Shown one piece after another: positions 32,385-41,493 of a stretch of 47,769 nucleotides of DNA (its first letter is position 1; each line of letters opens with the position of its first letter). The notes under the pieces are model-generated. The model was given only the letters and a program-made list of their open reading frames with translations. It did not search any database and was not told the DNA's origin. The translations under genes and the position numbers were made by a program. Source of the DNA: Chloroflexota bacterium (GTDB lineage Bacteria > Chloroflexota > Anaerolineae > Aggregatilineales > UBA2796); NCBI GenBank assembly GCA_021325095.1, contig JAJPHV010000099.1, positions 1 through 47,769 on the forward strand. The letters run 5' to 3'.

Positions 32385-35300
32385 CTATTCCAGTGGTCGA
32401 ACCTCTATCGACTCGACACCGCAGGCGCGCAGATGTTCCCCCAGCGCTTCGTCATAGTGCGTGCGCTGGTTATCTTGCTCAAACCGGATTTCCGTCTTGC
32501 GCGCGGACTCAATCAGGATAAAACGGAACTGGTCACGCCCCGGACGCTGAACCAGTTCGCCGTAGATGCGCACCAGCCGGCGCTTGAAGCGCGCGTCAGA
32601 GTCTTCGTTCCGCCGGATCGTGAGCAGGATCAGACGCGGCGCCGTTTGCTCCGGTTCAGCGGGGTCGGGATCGACCAGACGCGCGGCACGGGCCGCCAGG
32701 ATGTGCTCGAACTGCTGCACCGCCTCCGATTTGGGTGTCTCCGCCGGGTCGCCCACCTCGGCCAGTTCTTCGGCAGGCGGTTCCTCGGCGGGCTGCTCGA
32801 CGGCAACAGCGATAGACTCAACGGCGGGCGCGGGGGCGGGCTGGCTGCCCGGCTGTCGTGGCGGCAGCGGCGCGCGATCATCCTCCGAAAGCGGCGGTTC
32901 ATCCATAACCACGTCTGGCTGATCGTCCAGATCGCGGCTGTCCAGCGCCTCCTCTTCGCTGATCGCCATCTCATCGCCGGACGAATCCACGCCCCACGCT
33001 GACGTTTCTCCACTGGCTGGCGCCGCCCACCAGCCGTTCGTGTTTTCGTCCGTGTGCGGGCCGTAATCCGGCTGCGCATAGGTGAAGTTCAGCGAAACGC
33101 TGTCCACCAGGATTTGCATGTCGCCGCGTGAACTGTCGGCCTTGCCCATGACAATGATCGGCCTGTCCTCCTCGATCAACTCCTGGTACTCCGACCAGGT
33201 ACGCGGGAACAGAACACAATCTATCGTGCCCTGGATATCTTCCAGGCTCACGACGGCCATCGTGTCGCCCTTACGAGTCATGATCGGGCGAATGGCGACG
33301 ACCAGCCCGACCAGCGTCACCGGCCTGCCGTGTAGTTGGTCAGCGTCGCGGCGCAGCCCCTCGCTGTACTGGATGTTCGGCAAGTGCTGGATGGCATCCA
33401 TCACTTTGTGGAGCGGATGCTCCGAGACATACAGGCCGATCAGTTCTTTTTCCCAGCGCAGTTTTTCGCGCTGCGGAGTTTCCTCGCCAGGGGGCACAAC
33501 GGCCAGCGTCAGCGTATCGCCCATCTCGCTGCCGCCGAACAGGCTGATCTGGCCGATGTCCTGGGCACGGTGCTGGTCAGCGCTGAACTTCATGATTCGA
33601 TCCAGTGACAGCAGCAGTTGATCGCGGCTGCCCAGTTTGTCGAACGCGCCGACTTTGATCAGGCTCTCGATGGCCCGCTTGCCCACTGTGCGCAAATCGA
33701 CGCGGCGGCAAAAATCGGTGATGTCCGAGAACGGGCCGCCTTCCTTGCGGGCGTCGATGATGGCCTGTACCGCCTTCTCTCCGGCATTTTTAACCGCCGC
33801 CAGGCCGTAGCGAATGCCTCGCTTGCCGCCGTTGAGCGTCTCGATGGTGAAGTCCAGGTCGCTGGTGTTGACGTCTGGCGGCAGGACAGGTATTCCCAGG
33901 CGGCGGCAGTCCGAGGTGAACAGGCGCACGTCGGCGATCACGTCGCGCTGCACGCTCAACAGCGCTGTGTAATATTCTTCGGGGTAGTGGGCTTTCAGAT
34001 AGGCTGTCTGGCAAGTCAGTACCGCATAATCTGCGGCGTGCGAGTTATGCACAATGATGTCGTTGGCAATGAAGTTGTGTGTACCCGCTATGGTGAGGTC
34101 GTAGGTCGGCTGTTCGCCGATGTAATCAATGGAGACGATACTATCCCAATAGATGTCGTTGTTCGCGTAGCGGCGTAACTCGTCGGAATCAAAGAACTCG
34201 GCGAGCTGGGCTGTAACGGCGTGGGTAAATCCTGATTTGGCGCTGTGCGACGGGCGCTCAAATTCAGAGACGGAAATGGCCGCGCCCGCTGCTACGGCGT
34301 CCCACGTCAGGCCGCGTGCCGCTTTTTCGCGCCGCACGATTTGCTTAACAACCATCGCCGGAACACAATCTTTCGTCCCCGATGATGCGGGATCATCCAG
34401 AATCATTCGGGCCAGCGTGTCTCGACGTATCCGGCTGACAAAATGGCAGCCCACCGTTTCCTGGAATTGCCTCAAGTTGTCGTTGCCATGAATGTGTAGC
34501 TGATAACCATAACGACCATCGCGGTAGGCAAATTTCACCCGGCGTATGCGGGAAATAATGCCGAGCCGCAAAAATAGATGCTGAAGCTGGTGTACCATCC
34601 GCACCGAAGCGGTCGCGTAATAAATGAACCGATCTGCCTCACTGATGTGCCCATCGCCTTCCCAGAGACGGGCTATGAGTAGGGCAATCTGGCGGTTCGT
34701 CAGTTCAAAGACTTCATCGGGTATGAACTTGGTGTAGGAGTTGGTGTTGCGCAGCCCCAATCGCTCGATCCACACCATCGCGCCGTTGGGTTCAGTCGCG
34801 CGAATCCGTCTGCCGTATACGTCGTGCATATTGCCCCGGCGTCGATGCGTCGTGGCAGCAGTATTCTTAAATTTCTCCAGATTGGCAACGTAATCCCGCC
34901 ACTGCTCTTCGTCGGCAGTGTAATAATCAACACCCGATGGATGACATAGATTGCCTTCCGCCAGCAGATGGCCCAGGACGATCACCTCATGCTCAGGCCA
35001 CTCTTTCCTGCCCTCCACTGGAATGCGGCGCGGCACAGCGATCTTGTCGCCGGTCTTCAGCGTGCCCAGTTCCCGCCAGCCATCGACGGTATAGAACGGG
35101 TGGTTCGCCGTCGCTTCGATCTCGTGTCCCAGGCGTGTTGTCAGGCGATAAACCGGCTTCACGCCGTTATCGTGTACGCCACTGATCGAACCGGCATCCA
35201 GCTTTAGATGATCAATGTCGCAGGTCAGTGTTTGACCAAGTTTTACTTTGCCAAAGGCCAGATCATCAACACGATACAAGCGGCCCGTCGCTGGATCGAT

Positions 35301-38300
35301 GATTTCTGTACTGCCAACCACGCACTTGTTGAACCCATAGGCGGCAAAATACTCTATCTCATCAAATATCTTCTCTGCGACTTCCCTGCTAACCGGATGA
35401 GTTGGATGCTTGGGGCCGTTATCCAGGAAGATTTGCTTATGTGTCAGCAAGTCTTTGGCTTTTTTCTTTGAGACTGCGCGCCGCATCAGGTCGGCGTCAC
35501 CGAGGCTGTAGCCAAACAGGGAGGCAGCAATATGTTGGATTTGTTCCTGATACACGCAATTGTGAACAATAATATTACTCGCCACGAAATTATGCAAGCC
35601 TTCAACCGTAAGATCATAGACATGTTCGTGACCAGCAGGCTCGATAGAGATAATTTCATCCCATCCTATATTGGTCATCATCAGCGTTTGTGGCAGCGGC
35701 ACGGCTTCGGCAACACCCCGTACAAGGTGGGCAGAGATACGCGGGCTGCTGCGCCGCGCCTTGTAGAAGTGCTGGCTATCGATGCCGTAAGTTGCCATCA
35801 GAGCCTTTGCCGATAGCCTTGTCAAAGTCTTTACCTCACTGATGAAACGGCCCCGGTTGACTGTGTTGTGATGGCTCGTGCCTGTACATTTGACCCTGCC
35901 CTTATCGGTCAACAGATGCGGTTTCATCAACGCAATAAACTTCTGAGTGTCGTAGAGTGTGACCTGATAAGCGCTGCGCTCGCCGCGAGCGGATTGATAA
36001 CTTGTGACATAAATGGTTGAGGCAATGCCCAACCTGAGCAACAGCGTTTGAATATCATGAGCCAGGCGCTCAGAAATCGTCTTATAGTGACATAGATTCC
36101 GGCCAACGTAGCCATCGCAGTCCCAGAGTGACGCAAGGAAAAAGATCAAGTCTTCATTGCTCAACGAAAAAACGAACTCAGGGATCGCCTTTTCCTGACT
36201 CCGCACCCCGCGCGGATGCTTCTTCAGTTTCGGATCATACTTGAAGCCAAGTTCGCGCATCCACAAAAGGAGTTTGGTCGGCACGTTTCGAGTTCCGCGC
36301 TTGTGACGTACTCCAATCCTCGTGACACCATGTATCTGCGGCGTGTAAACCGGCTCAACGTCGTCAAACATTCCCAGGCAGCGTTTATACTCGTCGAGCA
36401 TCACGGGGTCTTTGTTTACGAAGTCCACACTGGCCCCGCTCGCCAGCGACCCATCTGCGATCAGGTAGGCCAGAAGGCGCAGTTTGTCACGCTCAATATT
36501 GGTGCGCTGTTCAGGCTCAACCAGATAAGGCGGTACTGCGACGTAATCGCCAGGCTGCAAATGTTGTAGTGCTGTCCAGCCCTCTTCCGATAGGAACTTG
36601 TGGTCGATGGTGGTTTTGATTGTTGCGCCATTGCGGAGCCGAACTCGATAGACGGGCTTAACGCCATTGTCGATCCAGTGTGTTACCCGCCCAATTGCAG
36701 GGCGATAGTCCTCATCGACGCCCTGAATGTGAAAGTCTTCCAGCTTATCGGCAATTGCATCGACCCGGTAGCGATTTCCTGTTTTTGCCTCGATGACCAG
36801 GGAATCGCCGCTGATGCAGATGCCATACGTCTCCTTCAGAATCGGCTCCAACAGCGGATGATGGTAAACGACTGGCTCTTTGCCGTGCATTCGCCTGATA
36901 TAGGTCGGAATGAGTTCCATCGGGCCGGGACGGAAAAGCGAGATGGCAGCAACGATGTGCTCAAACGTCTTGGGCTTCATCTCAACCAGCATCTTTGTCA
37001 TGCCGCCGCCTTCAAGCTGGAAGATGCCTGTCGTTTCGCCCTGACCGATCAGCGCGAAGGCTTTTTCGACCTTCGCCGTGATCTCCGGGTCATTCGGGTC
37101 GGGCCGGTATGGGATGTTGTCCATCGTGTAGCGAATGCCGTGATACTTCTCGATCAGGTCACACGCCTTGCGCATAATGGTGAGCGTGGACAGGCCCAGG
37201 AAGTCCACTTTCAGCAGCCCGATGGACTCGCAGATTTCCATCGGGAATTGCGTCACCTGCTCGACCTTTGTATCCCCGATGGGCCGGTGTAACGGCAAAT
37301 ATTCGACGAGAGGCTTATCCCCGATGATTATGCCCGCCGCGTGCGTTCCAGCGTTGCGTGCCACGCCCTCGACGGTCATGGCCGTATCCAGCAATTTCCG
37401 CGTGCTTTCGTCCTCGTTGTACAGCTTTTTCAGGTCGGGCACGGCCTTGTCGGGATCGTCGCCCAGGCAATCGGCCAGCGTGACAGGCCGGCTCGGAATC
37501 TGCGGCACGAGCTTGGTCAGGTTGTTGACAGCGGGCAGCGGGTAGTCCAGCGCGCGCCCCACGTCCTTGATCGCGGCGCGGGCCTTGAGCGTGCCAAAGG
37601 TGATGATCGCCGCCACCTTATCCGAGCCATATTTACGCATGGCGTAGTCGATCATCTCCATGCGGCGATCATCGGGGAAATCCATGTCGATGTCGGGCAT
37701 GGTCTGGCGGCCCGGATTCAGGAAGCGCTCGAAGATCAGCGCGTTGCTGATCGGGTCGATGCTGGTGATGCCCAGCGAATAGGCCACCACCGACCCCGCG
37801 CCGGAACCGCGCACGTTCCACCAGATGTCGGCCCGGCGCGCAAACTGGCACAGGTCCCACACGATCAAAAAGTAGGTGTCGAAGCCCATCGTGTGGATGA
37901 CGCTCAGTTCGTAGCCCAGCCGTCCTTTCACTGCCGGATCGTCAGCGCCAGAGCCGTAGCGCCAGCGCAGTCCCTTTTCAGCCAGATAGCGCAGATAGGT
38001 ATCCGGGGTATACCCATCCGGAACCGGGAAGACGGGCAGATGATAGCCCCTCGATTCCAGGCTGACGTTGCACATCTCCGACACCCGTACCGTGTTGTGC
38101 AGCGCTTCTGGCACTTCGTGGAAGATGGCCCACATCTCCTGCGGGCTGCGCAGGTAGTAGCTGTTGTCTGTCATGCGCATCCGCTTCTCGTCAGCCTTGA
38201 GCGCGCTCGTCTGGATGCACAGCAGCGTGTCGTGCGCGTCATAGTCGGTGTCATACACGTAATGCACGTCGTTGGTCGCCAGCAGCGGCACGTCGGCATA

Positions 38301-38891
38301 GTCCCGGTTCTCCACCAGCCAGCGATTCAGCGCATAGATTTCGGGAATGTCGTGCTGCTGCAATTCCAGGAAGAAGTTGTCCGGGCCGAATACGTCCCTG
38401 TACCAGCCGATGGTCTTGAGCGCTTCATCCTCGCGCCCATCGGCCACCAGGCGCGGAATCTCGGCGGCCAGGCAGCCGCTGGTGCAGATCAGGCCCTGGG
38501 CATGGGCAGCCAGGAAATCTTTGTCGATACGCGGGCGGTTGTAGAAGCCTTCAAGCTGCGCCGCCGACGCGATCTTGAGCAGGTTCTTGTAGCCGGTTTC
38601 ATCGCGGGCCAGCAACAGCAGGTGAAAGGGTTGGCGCTCGGTCTGGTCGTGGACGTGCATGTCCTGTTTGGCGAGGTAGCCTTCCATGCCGATGACCGGC
38701 TTGATCCCGGCCTTCTGACAGGCACGGTAAAAGCTGATCACGCCGAACATCGCACCGTGATCGGTGATCGCCAGGGACTTCATGTTCAGGTCTTTGGCGC
38801 GCGCCACCAGTTTGTCAATCTTGCTCAAACCGTCCAGCAAGCTGAACTCGGTGTGAACGTGCAGGTGCACAAACGGTTGTTCAGCAGACAT
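32385..38891 (-). CDS. dnaE: DNA polymerase III alpha subunit with two inteins
   Basis: A 2168-residue precursor. Without the two inteins it would be 1321 residues, close to other DnaE proteins. PHP domain motifs are HLHVHTEFSLLDG (9-21) and ITDHGAMFG (42-50). Polymerase aspartates are D402 and D404 (PDIDMDF) and D563 (KVDFLGL). The finger motifs are split: TYGI is followed by intein 1 and then CVYQEQIQH, and AAYGFNK by intein 2 and then SHAADYAVLTCQ. After the polymerase core come an OB-fold (about 1857-1935), an acidic Pro/Ala-rich linker (about 1960-2070) and a C-terminal domain. The essential enzyme requires both inteins to splice. RBS GAGG precedes the ATG. TATAAT lies upstream at 38938-38943. 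Confidence 0.97.
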   Translation of the reverse strand: MSAEQPFVHLHVHTEFSLLDGLSKIDKLVARAKDLNMKSLAITDHGAMFGVISFYRACQKAGIKPVIGMEGYLAKQDMHVHDQTERQPFHLLLLARDETGYKNLLKIASAAQLEGFYNRPRIDKDFLAAHAQGLICTSGCLAAEIPRLVADGREDEALKTIGWYRDVFGPDNFFLELQQHDIPEIYALNRWLVENRDYADVPLLATNDVHYVYDTDYDAHDTLLCIQTSALKADEKRMRMTDNSYYLRSPQEMWAIFHEVPEALHNTVRVSEMCNVSLESRGYHLPVFPVPDGYTPDTYLRYLAEKGLRWRYGSGADDPAVKGRLGYELSVIHTMGFDTYFLIVWDLCQFARRADIWWNVRGSGAGSVVAYSLGITSIDPISNALIFERFLNPGRQTMPDIDMDFPDDRRMEMIDYAMRKYGSDKVAAIITFGTLKARAAIKDVGRALDYPLPAVNNLTKLVPQIPSRPVTLADCLGDDPDKAVPDLKKLYNEDESTRKLLDTAMTVEGVARNAGTHAAGIIIGDKPLVEYLPLHRPIGDTKVEQVTQFPMEICESIGLLKVDFLGLSTLTIMRKACDLIEKYHGIRYTMDNIPYRPDPNDPEITAKVEKAFALIGQGETTGIFQLEGGGMTKMLVEMKPKTFEHIVAAISLFRPGPMELIPTYIRRMHGKEPVVYHHPLLEPILKETYGICISGDSLVIEAKTGNRYRVDAIADKLEDFHIQGVDEDYRPAIGRVTHWIDNGVKPVYRVRLRNGATIKTTIDHKFLSEEGWTALQHLQPGDYVAVPPYLVEPEQRTNIERDKLRLLAYLIADGSLASGASVDFVNKDPVMLDEYKRCLGMFDDVEPVYTPQIHGVTRIGVRHKRGTRNVPTKLLLWMRELGFKYDPKLKKHPRGVRSQEKAIPEFVFSLSNEDLIFFLASLWDCDGYVGRNLCHYKTISERLAHDIQTLLLRLGIASTIYVTSYQSARGERSAYQVTLYDTQKFIALMKPHLLTDKGRVKCTGTSHHNTVNRGRFISEVKTLTRLSAKALMATYGIDSQHFYKARRSSPRISAHLVRGVAEAVPLPQTLMMTNIGWDEIISIEPAGHEHVYDLTVEGLHNFVASNIIVHNCVYQEQIQHIAASLFGYSLGDADLMRRAVSKKKAKDLLTHKQIFLDNGPKHPTHPVSREVAEKIFDEIEYFAAYGFNKCVVGSTEIIDPATGRLYRVDDLAFGKVKLGQTLTCDIDHLKLDAGSISGVHDNGVKPVYRLTTRLGHEIEATANHPFYTVDGWRELGTLKTGDKIAVPRRIPVEGRKEWPEHEVIVLGHLLAEGNLCHPSGVDYYTADEEQWRDYVANLEKFKNTAATTHRRRGNMHDVYGRRIRATEPNGAMVWIERLGLRNTNSYTKFIPDEVFELTNRQIALLIARLWEGDGHISEADRFIYYATASVRMVHQLQHLFLRLGIISRIRRVKFAYRDGRYGYQLHIHGNDNLRQFQETVGCHFVSRIRRDTLARMILDDPASSGTKDCVPAMVVKQIVRREKAARGLTWDAVAAGAAISVSEFERPSHSAKSGFTHAVTAQLAEFFDSDELRRYANNDIYWDSIVSIDYIGEQPTYDLTIAGTHNFIANDIIVHNSHAADYAVLTCQTAYLKAHYPEEYYTALLSVQRDVIADVRLFTSDCRRLGIPVLPPDVNTSDLDFTIETLNGGKRGIRYGLAAVKNAGEKAVQAIIDARKEGGPFSDITDFCRRVDLRTVGKRAIESLIKVGAFDKLGSRDQLLLSLDRIMKFSADQHRAQDIGQISLFGGSEMGDTLTLAVVPPGEETPQREKLRWEKELIGLYVSEHPLHKVMDAIQHLPNIQYSEGLRRDADQLHGRPVTLVGLVVAIRPIMTRKGDTMAVVSLEDIQGTIDCVLFPRTWSEYQELIEEDRPIIVMGKADSSRGDMQILVDSVSLNFTYAQPDYGPHTDENTNGWWAAPASGETSAWGVDSSGDEMAISEEEALDSRDLDDQPDVVMDEPPLSEDDRAPLPPRQPGSQPAPAPAVESIAVAVEQPAEEPPAEELAEVGDPAETPKSEAVQQFEHILAARAARLVDPDPAEPEQTAPRLILLTIRRNEDSDARFKRRLVRIYGELVQRPGRDQFRFILIESARKTEIRFEQDNQRTHYDEALGEHLRACGVESIEVRPLE
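34044..35324 (-). mobile_element. DnaE intein 2 (427 aa, LAGLIDADG)
   Basis: Residues 1190-1616 of the precursor. The N-terminal splice block begins CVVGSTEIID (Cys1). Block B is ATANHPFYTVDGW (T-x-x-H) and the C terminus is THNFIANDIIVHN, followed by Ser+1 of the extein (SHAADY). Two LAGLIDADG-type motifs, VLGHLLAEGNL and LLIARLWEGDGHIS, indicate a homing endonuclease; the first has Glu in place of the usual Asp. All splicing residues are present. The insertion point is four residues downstream of the split-intein site of cyanobacterial DnaE (Y/CFNK). Base composition is visibly more A/T-rich than the extein. Confidence 0.93.
35559..36818 (-). mobile_element. DnaE intein 1 (420 aa, LAGLIDADG)
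   Basis: Residues 692-1111 of the precursor. It begins CISGDSLVIE (Cys1), has block B TTIDHKFLSEEGW, and ends LHNFVASNIIVHN, followed by Cys+1 (CVYQEQ). Two LAGLIDADG motifs with catalytic-type Asp are intact: LLAYLIADGSL and FFLASLWDCDGYVG, consistent with an active homing endonuclease. The extein position after TYGI, usually a hydrophobic residue, is Cys here, as needed for splicing. Termini closely resemble intein 2, but the central regions differ. Confidence 0.94.
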
Positions 38892-38937
38892 GGGCTGGCC
38901 TCATTCAGTCTCGAATCCAAATCACAGACGGGCAATC

Positions 38938-38943
38938 ATTATA
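38938..38943 (-). promoter_or_regulatory. -10 box upstream of dnaE
   Basis: On the minus strand this is TATAAT, 47 bp before the dnaE ATG. No good -35 is seen at 16-18 bp (best is CAGGTA), so a promoter is likely but not certain. Confidence 0.4.
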
Positions 38944-38989
38944 CCACCGCCCAAATGTTCTACCTGGTAAAACACCAATCAATGCGGGG

Positions 38990-39403
38990 TTACTGTGCCA
39001 GCCAGCGCAGCGCTTCGGCTTCGTCCTCAAAAAAGCGAATCTGCCAGTTGGCCTGCGGGCGGCGTTTGAAGAACGTGCCGAGCAGTGCCGCCAGGGTCTG
39101 GTTGTGAAGCAGGATAGCGCCGCGCCCATCGCTGACGGGGATGTGCCGCATCCGCCGCAGCACACGCGCCACGCACTCGGTGGCGTGCGGCGTTACCTGC
39201 TCGGCCTGCCGGATATCGTGCAGGTAGCGCAAAGGCTGGTCGGGCTGCCAGTTGGACATCAGCGTATTGCAGTCCTCGAACCAGGCGTCGATGGTTTCGC
39301 GGCGCGAATCGAGCAGCCGCAGGATCAGGATGCCGCCCATTGCGCGCTGGCGGCGGTAGCCTGCCCTTTCGACGACAGTCCGCAGCGGCGGTAACTCGTT
39401 CAT
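38990..39403 (-). CDS. Small SpoIIAA/STAS-like protein
   Basis: A 137-residue alpha/beta protein. The alternating pattern (GGILILRLLDSRRETIDAW, PLRYLHDIRQAEQVTP, RGAILLHNQTLAALLGTFF, IRFFEDEAEALRWLAQ) fits the STAS/SpoIIAA-like fold seen in small Chloroflexota proteins, though no phosphoacceptor Ser motif stands out. The ATG at 39403 overlaps the glycosyltransferase stop by 4 nt (ATGA), so it is coupled to that gene. A longer start at 39409 is possible. It may modulate a partner protein, but no function is established. Confidence 0.6.
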   Translation of the reverse strand: MNELPPLRTVVERAGYRRQRAMGGILILRLLDSRRETIDAWFEDCNTLMSNWQPDQPLRYLHDIRQAEQVTPHATECVARVLRRMRHIPVSDGRGAILLHNQTLAALLGTFFKRRPQANWQIRFFEDEAEALRWLAQ

Positions 39404-41382
39404 GACCACCTTCGCAGCCAGTTGAGCAAAGCTGCGTCGCCCGGCTGGTCGGCGTAGCGGTGGCAGACCAGATCAGGCGTCCAGCCCTTCGGCATTTCCC
39501 GGACGTAAACACGGGCGTTGATCAGCCCTGTCTCAGTATAGCAGCGCGCCAGTTGGAAATGGTGATCGTTCATGTACTGGTAGATGCTCACCGTATCAGT
39601 GTATCGAGGTACGTCCATCTCGCTGGTCAGGATAAAGATGTCTGGTCGGGTGACTTCCCAGAGTTTGTAACCCGCGTAGTTGACCAGGAACCACTGGTTC
39701 GTCGTCACGGTCTGGATGCCATAATAGTTCAGGCTGCGTATCTCCATGAAGTAGTTCTCGTTGCCGACGATGATCTTGTCGCGCGGCAGATCGGCCTTCA
39801 GCCGGCGCGCAATCGCGGTGAATTCGGCCCGAACTGTGTCCTCGCTGCTCGACTGCGCGTTCTGCACCATAATGCCCAGTGACACCACGAAGATAACCAG
39901 AGCCAGGGCCAGGTTGCTCAGTCGTTCGGCGGGGATGCGGTTGGAGCCGAACGTGGTCAGGTTCGCCAGCACGCGCCCGGCCAGCAACGCAAAGACGGGC
40001 AGGAAGTGAACCTGATAAAACTCCCGATAGTAGCCATACGTGGCAATCATCAAGACCTCGCTGACGGCCAGCAGCGCCAGCAGCACCCGATCTCCCTGAT
40101 TGAACGTGTGGATGGCAAACAGCACACCCGCCACCACAAACATTAATTCAAAGGGCGAGGTTCTGATCCAGACCGCGATCTGCTCCAGCACAATGTCCTG
40201 GGCCAGGACGACCTGCTGATCGGCGGTGCGGCTGATCGGGCTGTAGTTCAGCGCAAAGTGAAGGCCCTGCGTGAAGTTAGGAATGATGTGGATCGACAGG
40301 TAAATCAACATACCGGTCAGGCCGCCCAGACACAATGCAAAAATCCGCCCATCGATGAACAGGCGGCGTGATCTGTACATTTCGTACAGCCAGCGCAGGC
40401 CATACAGGATGGTAAAAGCCACCCCAAAGCGGTAGGCCAGCGGGTGGCCTTCGCCTGCCAGTGCAACAGTCAGCCCGGTCAGGTAGTGCATCCAGGGGCG
40501 GCGCGTCGTCTGCGCGCGCAAATAGACATACAGTGCGACGGACAGCATGACTCCCACAAACACGTCAGGCCGCACGTAAGCCGTCGGAGCCAGCAGGAAG
40601 ATTGCCACGACGACGGCCAGCAGCGCGGCCCTTCGCCCGTACATACGCTGCCCGACCAGGTAAATGAACGGCAGCGCCAGGCAGGCCATCAGGAGGCGGG
40701 CGAAGCGTGCCTGCCAGAAGGTATCCCCGATGAAGCGCAGCAGCAGTCCCAGGATGTAATGCGGGCTGTCATAGATCGGCTGCGGGATCGGGATCATCTG
40801 GCGGTACAGCGCGTCGCCGAGCAAGCCCGTGTTGGCGAACGTCCACTGCACAACCCAGTTATGCAGCTCGTCGATCTGGTTGAGCTGCGGGTAACGATCC
40901 AGCCAGTGGACGGTCACGACCAGTGCTGCCACGCCGAACCCGATCCCCAACACGAGCCAGCCAGCCCAGGGCACAACCACATCGCGCCCGCACCAGAAGA
41001 CGGCAACGTAGGCTGCCGTGAGGATCGCGCCCGTCGCATAGCCGCGCAGCAGTTCCTTCTGCACGGGTGTGACGAATATCTGGAAGGGCGTCATCCAGAC
41101 CGCCAGCATCAGTGCGGCGCTGGCCGAAAAGACGGCAGGCAAGAACCACCACTGATCGCGCAGGCGCACCAGCAGACGTGGTAGCTGGATTCGCTGGGTG
41201 CGCGCCAGGACAACCGCGCCGATCAGTCCAGCGGCGGCGATCAGTGCCAGCCCTCCCGCGTAGGAGAGGCTGTAGCGTCCTGCAATGACAGGGAATTCAT
41301 CTTCGTGGTCAATCAGTACCCTCAAGATAATCAGATGAAGCAGCAGCCAGCCCACGACATACAGATTTAATCGCTTGAGCAT
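39400..41382 (-). CDS. Polytopic membrane glycosyltransferase (GT39/PMT-like)
   Basis: A 660-residue protein with twelve or more hydrophobic segments. The motif NQIDELHNWVVQWTFANTG in the first large loop carries the acidic pair expected of GT-C transferases that use polyprenyl-phosphate sugars, and GEGHPLAYRFGVAF and YYREFYQVHFLPVFALLAGR are in later loops. The soluble C-terminal portion (about 500-660) is likely extracytoplasmic. The donor and acceptor are unknown. The ATG at 41382 is preferred, with a GGGAT-like ribosome site; an in-frame ATG 12 nt upstream is possible. TATAAT at 41412-41417 is a probable -10. Confidence 0.75.
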   Translation of the reverse strand: MLKRLNLYVVGWLLLHLIILRVLIDHEDEFPVIAGRYSLSYAGGLALIAAAGLIGAVVLARTQRIQLPRLLVRLRDQWWFLPAVFSASAALMLAVWMTPFQIFVTPVQKELLRGYATGAILTAAYVAVFWCGRDVVVPWAGWLVLGIGFGVAALVVTVHWLDRYPQLNQIDELHNWVVQWTFANTGLLGDALYRQMIPIPQPIYDSPHYILGLLLRFIGDTFWQARFARLLMACLALPFIYLVGQRMYGRRAALLAVVVAIFLLAPTAYVRPDVFVGVMLSVALYVYLRAQTTRRPWMHYLTGLTVALAGEGHPLAYRFGVAFTILYGLRWLYEMYRSRRLFIDGRIFALCLGGLTGMLIYLSIHIIPNFTQGLHFALNYSPISRTADQQVVLAQDIVLEQIAVWIRTSPFELMFVVAGVLFAIHTFNQGDRVLLALLAVSEVLMIATYGYYREFYQVHFLPVFALLAGRVLANLTTFGSNRIPAERLSNLALALVIFVVSLGIMVQNAQSSSEDTVRAEFTAIARRLKADLPRDKIIVGNENYFMEIRSLNYYGIQTVTTNQWFLVNYAGYKLWEVTRPDIFILTSEMDVPRYTDTVSIYQYMNDHHFQLARCYTETGLINARVYVREMPKGWTPDLVCHRYADQPGDAALLNWLRRWS

Positions 41383-41411
41383 GTCACATCCCAACTCACT
41401 CAGAAGGCTAA

Positions 41412-41417
41412 ATTATA
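41412..41417 (-). promoter_or_regulatory. -10 box upstream of the membrane glycosyltransferase
   Basis: On the minus strand this reads TATAAT, about 30 bp before the start codon. The -35 region is weak (GTCTTG at 17 bp or TTGCAT at 14 bp). Confidence 0.4.
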
Positions 41418-41493
41418 ATCGTAGCGCGTGAATGCAAGACGAGGTTGTGCAGCTTCCCGATGACGCTTCGGACGGCGGTATTGTGTGCCGTCG

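Noticed and set aside
34044..36818. Split (trans-splicing) inteins
   Set aside because: Both inteins are continuous within one open frame with endonuclease domains, so cis-splicing is expected.
37341..39107. Long plus-strand open frame (588 codons) opposite dnaE
   Set aside because: It lies antisense to the PHP and polymerase domains and is rich in Arg, His and Val as expected of a GC-rich shadow.
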